The position numbers were made by a program, and so were the translations under genes. Positions 14,601 through 17,837 of a stretch of DNA of 17,837 bases are shown here, one piece after another. This DNA is from an uncultured Clostridia bacterium (GTDB lineage: Bacteria > Bacillota > Clostridia > Christensenellales > Borkfalkiaceae): positions 1 to 17,837 of the forward strand of contig CAKQSC010000018.1 of NCBI GenBank assembly GCA_934271725.1, written 5' to 3'. Every line of letters begins with the position of its first letter. Positions within the stretch are counted from its first letter, which is position 1. The notes below the pieces were generated by a model. That model was not told the DNA's origin and did not search any database. It worked only from the letters and a program-made list of their open reading frames with translations.

Positions 14601-15836
14601 GTTACTCCGAAAGGAGAAGCGGAACTTACGCCCGAAGAAAGACTTTTAAGAGCGATTTTCGGCGAAAAGGCGAGAGAAGTAAGAGATACTTCCCTTAAAG
14701 TACCGCACGGCGAAGGCGGTATCGTAGTAGACGTAAAGATTTTCACGAGAGCCAACAAAGACGAACTTCAACCGGGCGTCAACAAGTTGGTAAGAGTATA
14801 TATAGCGCAGAAGCGTAAGATAAGCATCGGCGACAAGATGGCGGGACGCCACGGTAACAAGGGCGTTATTTCGAGAATACTTCCCGAAGCGGATATGCCT
14901 TTCCTTGCGGACGGCACTCCGTTGCAGATAGTTCTTAACCCGTTGGGCGTACCTTCCCGTATGAACATCGGTCAGGTTCTCGAAGTGCATCTCGGCAACG
15001 TATGCAAACAACTCGGCTGGAAGATAGCAACCCCCGTATTCGACGGCGCGGACGAAAGCGAAATCAAACGGTTGTTGCAGGATAACAACATTCTTAACCC
15101 GAAAGGGGAAGTCGACGGAAAGATTCAACTTTACGACGGAAGAACGGGCGAACCGTTTGAAAACAGAACGACGGTCGGTCAGATGTATATGATCAAGTTG
15201 CACCACCTCGTCGACGATAAGATACACGCGAGATCCACGGGACCGTATTCGTTGGTAACGCAACAGCCTTTGGGCGGTAAAGCGCAATTCGGCGGACAGC
15301 GTTTCGGCGAAATGGAAGTCTGGGCGCTCGAAGCGTATGGCGCGGCGCACATCTTGCAGGAAATACTTACCGTCAAGTCGGACGACGTCGTAGGAAGAGT
15401 AAAGACTTACGAGTCGATAGTAAAGGGCAGTAACGTAAGCGAACCGGGTATACCGGAAGCGTTCAAGGTACTTCTTAAAGAACTTCAATCGCTCGCGCTC
15501 GATATGAAAGTCCTTACGGCTAACGGTGACGAAGTAGACATAAAAGACCTTATCGAAGGCGATCTCGACGTAGATTACCCCGTCAGAGAAAAAGACGAGA
15601 GAGAAGAGTACGACTTGTTCAAACCCGCAAAAGACGAGAAGCCCGTCGAAGAAGAAAACGTTATGTTTGACGACGACGATAACTTTGAGTTCAATTCGAG
15701 CGATTTGTTCGACGATGCGGACGACGAAATCGACACGACCGTTCCGACGGACGAAGATCTCGATTTTGATTACGAGGACGACGTCGAACTTGACGACGAT
15801 CTCGATTTAGACGGCGATGACGACGATAAGATTTAA
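11628..15836 (+). CDS. rpoB: DNA-directed RNA polymerase beta subunit
   Basis: This 1402-aa catalytic subunit of RNA polymerase shows the canonical order of beta motifs: SQLVRSPGIYV (187-197), IDHLGNRRVRSVGELLQNQF (549-568), the rifampicin region GSSQLSQFMDQNNPIAELTH (611-630) and ALGPGGLNRERATFEVRDV (636-654). Further on come GYNYEDAILLSE (914-925), KMAGRHGNKGV (1070-1080) and FGGQRFGEMEVWALEAYGAA (1221-1240). It is longer than Bacillus RpoB (about 1190 aa). Most extra length lies in a lineage-specific stretch around 386-515, with a charged linker at 451-475, and in a very acidic tail (about 1323-1402). Lys633 replaces the Arg aligned to E. coli Arg529. ATG 11628 has AAGGAG 7 bases upstream. 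rplL is not upstream; rqcP is divergent. Confidence 0.98.
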   Translation: MARDLNKLKEIQCGKITRKTFSRINEVKDMPYLVEVQSKSFKEFVFNGIREVFDDFSPVIDHADHFELYFLDYNFGLDKKGRDLLESAKLFDKRACDLVKNDSTDFRHINFDDAKELLDEEDKPFKYSEKECKERDATLSLPMRVKVRLVNKVTGESIDSEVFMGDIPWMTKNGSFIINGAERAIVSQLVRSPGIYVDSEVDKSGNNLFDITVIPNRGAWLEFKQDSQNVLWVNVDRTRKLPATVLLRALGFGTDEALMELFGENEIIASTIDKDSSKSEYDGLNELYRRLRPGEMPSAEAVRQHFKSIFFDPRKYDVAGVGRYKYNKRLRLGVRIKGLTAFTDVITSDGEILVKAGEEFTEESAEAVQNAGINAVLVNIGGKPHKIIGNNVVDFKAVTGKSPKDYELLDYVYYPVFELGKQISEYAQENSVEDTAEYFRKQINEFFYIDEKPTDADSEKLEDKKSDEKKRETRNKFVLACKTFYAILGSEEPFDMTAEVRREIRPLVLKLNHNHITADDIVASVSVNLDAIASLRLGKEHLIGHVDNIDHLGNRRVRSVGELLQNQFRIGIARLERVIKERMSTQDAKEVTPSSLINVRPVSAAIKEFFGSSQLSQFMDQNNPIAELTHKRKLSALGPGGLNRERATFEVRDVNYTHYGRICPIETPEGQNIGLISSLTAYAKVNEFGFIETPYRKVVHETVDGKVITTVTDEVRYMTADEEDAYIVAQANEPLDENNHFVSDRVSCRHREDITVMSASDMDYMDVSPKQLISVATALIPFLENDDTNRALMGSNMQRQAVPLLMPENAIVATGIESKISYDSGVMVTAKADGIAKSVAGDEIVIEEENGFERHYKLKKFERSNQGTCINQRPIVSTGDKVKTGDVIADGPATSNGELALGRNILIGFMTWEGYNYEDAILLSEKLVRDDVFTSIHIEEHETEARDTKLGPEEITRDIPNVGEDALKDLDADGIIRIGAKVTSGDILVGKVTPKGEAELTPEERLLRAIFGEKAREVRDTSLKVPHGEGGIVVDVKIFTRANKDELQPGVNKLVRVYIAQKRKISIGDKMAGRHGNKGVISRILPEADMPFLADGTPLQIVLNPLGVPSRMNIGQVLEVHLGNVCKQLGWKIATPVFDGADESEIKRLLQDNNILNPKGEVDGKIQLYDGRTGEPFENRTTVGQMYMIKLHHLVDDKIHARSTGPYSLVTQQPLGGKAQFGGQRFGEMEVWALEAYGAAHILQEILTVKSDDVVGRVKTYESIVKGSNVSEPGIPEAFKVLLKELQSLALDMKVLTANGDEVDIKDLIEGDLDVDYPVREKDEREEYDLFKPAKDEKPVEEENVMFDDDDNFEFNSSDLFDDADDEIDTTVPTDEDLDFDYEDDVELDDDLDLDGDDDDKI

Positions 15837-15853
15837 CAGGGAGGTAATAGATA

Positions 15854-17837
15854 ATGTTTGAACTTAACAATTTCGATTCAATACAAATAGGCGTTGCTTC
15901 CCCCGATAAGATCAAATCCTGGTCTTACGGCGAAGTTACAAAACCCGAAACGATAAATTACAGAACTCAGAAACCCGAACCGGGCGGACTTTTCTGCGAA
16001 GCCATTTTCGGACCGACGAAAGACTGGGAGTGTCGTTGCGGTAAATACAAGAGAATAAGATACAAGGGCGTAGTTTGCGACAAGTGCGGAGTAGAAGTTA
16101 CGAGAGCGAAAGTTCGTCGCGACAGAATGGGACACATAGAACTCGCCGCGCCCGTATCCCATATATGGTACTTTAAAGGCGTTCCGTCGAGAATAGGCAT
16201 TATGCTCGATATGAGCCCCAAAGCGTTGGAACAGGTTCTTTACTTTGTAAATTACGTCGTTATCGATCCCGGTAAGACGGATTTCCAGTATAAAGAAGTC
16301 ATCAACGAAACGCAGTATCAGTCTGCCGTCGAAAAATACGGCGAGGGTTCTTTCGTAGCGAAAATGGGCGCGGAAGCGATAAGAGAACTTCTTATGGCCA
16401 TCGACCTCGACAAAGAAGCGGAGGAACTTCGCAAGACGATTAACGAGGGTAACTCCACGCAAAAGAAGTTGAAAGCGGTTAAGCGTATCGACATAGTGGA
16501 AGCGTTCAGAAATAGCGGAAACCGTCCCGAATGGATGATTTTGACGACTCTTCCCGTAATGCCTCCCGAACTTCGTCCTATGGTACCGCTCGACGGCGGA
16601 AGATTTACCACTTCCGATTTGAACGACTTATACAGACGCGTTATAAACAGAAACAACAGACTTAAAAAGTTGATTGAACTCGACGCGCCGGAAATGATTA
16701 TAAGAAACGAGAAGAGAATGTTGCAAGACGCGGTAGACGCGCTTATAGACAACGGCAGAAAGGGCAAGGCGGTAACGGGCGCAAGCAACCGCGAACTCAA
16801 ATCTTTGTCAGGACTTCTCAAAGGTAAACAAGGTCGTTTCCGTCAGAACCTTTTGGGTAAGCGTGTAGACTATTCGGGACGTTCGGTTATAGTCGTAGGT
16901 CCCGAACTCAAACTCTATCAATGCGGTTTGCCCAAAGAAATGGCTATCGAATTGTTTAAACCTTTCGTAATGAAAGAACTCGTTTCGAGACAGATAAGCC
17001 ACAACGTAAAGAGCGCAAAAAGAGCGGTTGAAAAAATGAAACCGCAGGTATGGGACGTTCTCGAAGACGTAATAAAGGATCACCCCGTTCTTTTAAACCG
17101 CGCGCCCACTCTTCACAGACTTTCCATTCAGGCGTTCGAGCCGGTGCTTATAGAAGGCAGAGCGATTAAACTTCACCCCCTCGTATGCGGTGGATTCAAC
17201 GCGGACTTCGACGGCGACCAGATGGCTGTACACGTACCCCTTTCGCTCGAAGCGCAGGCGGAAGCGAGATTTTTGATGCTCGCGTCGCACAATATATTAA
17301 AACTTTCGGACGGCAAACCCGTTATGTCGCCCTCTCAGGATATGGTTCTCGGCGCGTATTATCTTACGATTACGAGAAGAGAAGAGGGTAAATATTACGA
17401 CAAGTTCTTCAAAGAGTTCACTATCGGCGACGACGGTAACTATCTCGACGAAAAGGGCAGAGTTTACGAGAAAGTGGTAGATACGCCCAAAGGAATGACT
17501 CTTCAAGGCAAAGACAAGGGCGATATGTGCTCGGAAGTCAATATCTACGTGCCGACCTACTATATTTCGGAAGACGAAGCGACTATGGCTTATCAGACCA
17601 AGCAACTTCACATTCAGGACGAAATATACGTAAGAAGAACGGTAGAAATCCCCGGAACGGACAGAAAAGTTACGGGTATAGTAAAAACCACGGTCGGAAG
17701 AATTATATTCAACAACGCCATTCCGCAGGATTTGGGCTTTGCGAAGAGAAACACGGACGAAGATTATCTCAAATACGAGATGGACGAACTCGTCGGCAAA
17801 AAGACTCTTCAAAAAATCGTACGCAACAATATCAAAA
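15854..17837 (+). CDS. rpoC: DNA-directed RNA polymerase beta' subunit (5' part, cut by window end)
   Basis: About 661 codons of beta' are present, open to the window edge. The zinc-binding site uses Cys60, Cys62, Cys75 and Cys78 (CRCGKYK...CDKCGVEV). The Mg-binding catalytic motif NADFDGD is at residues 449-455 with Asp451, Asp453 and Asp455. LLGKRVDYSGRSVIVVGPEL is the conserved switch and lid-proximal region before it, and DHPVLLNRAPTLHRLSIQAF lies just upstream of the active site. GGGAGGTAAT precedes ATG 15854; the gap to rpoB is 17 bases, so both subunits share one transcript. The N-terminal third looks ordinary with no large insertion. The trigger loop and C-terminal parts lie beyond the window. 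Confidence 0.97.
   Translation, partial: MFELNNFDSIQIGVASPDKIKSWSYGEVTKPETINYRTQKPEPGGLFCEAIFGPTKDWECRCGKYKRIRYKGVVCDKCGVEVTRAKVRRDRMGHIELAAPVSHIWYFKGVPSRIGIMLDMSPKALEQVLYFVNYVVIDPGKTDFQYKEVINETQYQSAVEKYGEGSFVAKMGAEAIRELLMAIDLDKEAEELRKTINEGNSTQKKLKAVKRIDIVEAFRNSGNRPEWMILTTLPVMPPELRPMVPLDGGRFTTSDLNDLYRRVINRNNRLKKLIELDAPEMIIRNEKRMLQDAVDALIDNGRKGKAVTGASNRELKSLSGLLKGKQGRFRQNLLGKRVDYSGRSVIVVGPELKLYQCGLPKEMAIELFKPFVMKELVSRQISHNVKSAKRAVEKMKPQVWDVLEDVIKDHPVLLNRAPTLHRLSIQAFEPVLIEGRAIKLHPLVCGGFNADFDGDQMAVHVPLSLEAQAEARFLMLASHNILKLSDGKPVMSPSQDMVLGAYYLTITRREEGKYYDKFFKEFTIGDDGNYLDEKGRVYEKVVDTPKGMTLQGKDKGDMCSEVNIYVPTYYISEDEATMAYQTKQLHIQDEIYVRRTVEIPGTDRKVTGIVKTTVGRIIFNNAIPQDLGFAKRNTDEDYLKYEMDELVGKKTLQKIVRNNIK

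Noticed and set aside
1..17837. CRISPR array, tRNA, rRNA, insertion sequence or prophage
   Set aside because: No regularly spaced repeats, no tRNA-like clover leaf, no ribosomal RNA sequence and no transposase or phage gene was seen; the gene content is core housekeeping.

Overview
The window is a chromosomal segment of a low-to-mid GC Gram-positive-type bacterium, most likely an uncultured member of the Clostridia (Bacillota). The pointers are AAGGAG-type ribosome binding sites, sigma-A-like promoters, an RqcP homologue, the rpmE/DUF1385/prmC/prfA neighbourhood, a Clostridia-type small P-loop ATPase and an AGA/ATA/ACG-rich codon style. A Christensenellales-like lineage is my guess only; no rRNA is present to test it. 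I see no phage genes, insertion sequences, CRISPR array or tRNA.

Layout. (1) 131-1110: minD on the plus strand. The last 64 bp of its coding region and 3' flank are duplicated in tandem (80-bp period), with a third, decayed copy. A hairpin shared with the convergent gene follows. (2) 1118-2134 minus: a medium-chain dehydrogenase that keeps the structural zinc site but has lost the catalytic zinc ligands. (3) 2299-5527 plus: a translation cluster with a good promoter, then rpmE (L31), a terminator, a DUF1385-PrmC fusion protein, and prfA (RF1) overlapping it by 8 bp. (4) 5596-7370 plus: a small P-loop ATPase, a terminator, a YqeY-family protein and a membrane-anchored repeat protein of unknown function, ending at a strong bidirectional terminator. 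(5) 7472-11346 minus: a four-gene operon transcribed as rqcP, ispDF fusion, radA, M42 aminopeptidase. (6) 11347-11627: a divergent promoter region with a leader that looks like a transcription attenuator. (7) 11628-17837 plus: rpoB (1402 aa, long, with an expanded lobe region and a very acidic tail) and the 5' two thirds or so of a half-length view of rpoC, cut by the window end.

How the genes fit together. Most of the window serves gene expression: RNA polymerase beta and beta', RF1 and the methyltransferase that modifies its GGQ glutamine, L31, RqcP (rescue of stalled 60S/50S-type complexes), and RadA for recombination. IspDF supplies isoprenoid precursors by the MEP pathway, and MinD belongs to division-site selection. 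The most unusual points are the membrane-tethered PrmC fusion, the putative rpoB attenuator/antiterminator leader with rpoB separated from rplJL, the RpoB sequence expansions and the Arg-to-Lys change in the rifampicin region, the dead catalytic zinc site in the dehydrogenase, and the tandem duplication of the MinD membrane-targeting segment.
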